A DNA stretch of 5,262 bases. It comes from an uncultured Caryophanales bacterium. Its GTDB lineage: Bacteria; Bacillota_I; Bacilli_A; Acholeplasmatales; Anaeroplasmataceae. Location of the stretch: NCBI GenBank assembly GCA_946626535.1, contig CAMOUK010000058.1:1-5262 (forward strand), in the 5' to 3' direction. Position 1 is the first letter of the stretch. Every line of letters begins with the position of its first letter. The position numbers and the translations under genes are program-made. The notes under the pieces were generated by a model, which was not told where the DNA came from, did not search any database, and saw only the letters and a list, made by a program, of their open reading frames with translations. Below are positions 5,225 through 5,262 of the stretch, in pieces.

Positions 5225-5262
5225 TGGTGCCGACTATAGGAATCGAACCCACAACCTACTGA
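5225..5262 (-). tRNA. tRNA-Thr, 3' part (probable; anticodon outside window)
   Basis: The minus strand carries the 3' half of a tRNA cut by the window edge. It shows TCAGT as the 3' side of the anticodon stem, AGGTT as variable loop, a T arm GTGGG-TTCGATT-CCTAT, acceptor strand AGTCGGC, discriminator A, and an encoded CCA (5225-5227). The matching 5' acceptor strand should be GCCGACT. The combination of TCAGT-AGGTT with a GCCG-type acceptor resembles tRNA-Thr(UGU) of Bacilli. That a tRNA is present is certain; the Thr identity is by resemblance. Confidence 0.75.

Overview
The window is strongly A+T-rich, with NAA/NAT-type codons preferred, Shine-Dalgarno sites of the GAGGTG/AAGGAG type, CCA-tailed tRNA genes and a lipobox-type lipoprotein. 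This suggests a low-GC Gram-positive (Bacillota), perhaps one of the gut-associated Bacilli/Erysipelotrichia-like or Acholeplasma-like lineages. The genus cannot be fixed from the sequence. All three complete genes stop with TAA, and every Trp codon checked is TGG. The standard bacterial code (11) therefore fits better than a Mycoplasma-type code in which TGA is Trp.

Layout from left to right: (1) bases 1-328, minus strand: the 5' end of a gene for a membrane-anchored protein with a long acidic low-complexity tail, leaving the window at base 1, with its own sigma-A-like promoter. (2) Bases 418-679, minus strand: a two-gene tRNA operon, tRNA-Pro(UGG) then tRNA-Gly(UCC), with an extended -10 promoter upstream and a rho-independent terminator downstream. 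(3) Bases 707-2187, minus strand: a complete single-gene pyruvate kinase (pyk) unit with its own terminator. (4) Bases 2233-4301, minus strand: a large surface lipoprotein with an SGNH/GDSL esterase domain of the rhamnogalacturonan acetylesterase (CE12-like) type and two extra C-terminal modules. (5) Bases 4382-5206, plus strand: a divergent AraC/XylS-family regulator. (6) Bases 5225-5262, minus strand: the 3' half of a tRNA, most likely tRNA-Thr, whose terminator lies within the last codons of the araC-type gene.

Functionally, the tRNAs and pyk are housekeeping genes. The divergent araC-type/esterase pair looks like a small sugar-responsive cassette: a cupin-HTH regulator that probably senses a carbohydrate, and a secreted, lipid-anchored esterase that would remove acetyl groups from a plant polysaccharide such as pectin. 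The 139-base region between them contains two 9-base direct repeats (ACTATTTTA) spaced exactly 21 bases apart. They lie where the -35 element of the esterase promoter should be, the geometry expected for an AraC-family activator. This candidate operator is the most interesting signal in the window. No clearly unprecedented system was found. No gene-free stretch exceeds 300 bases, and the intergenic regions are accounted for by promoters, terminators and tRNAs.
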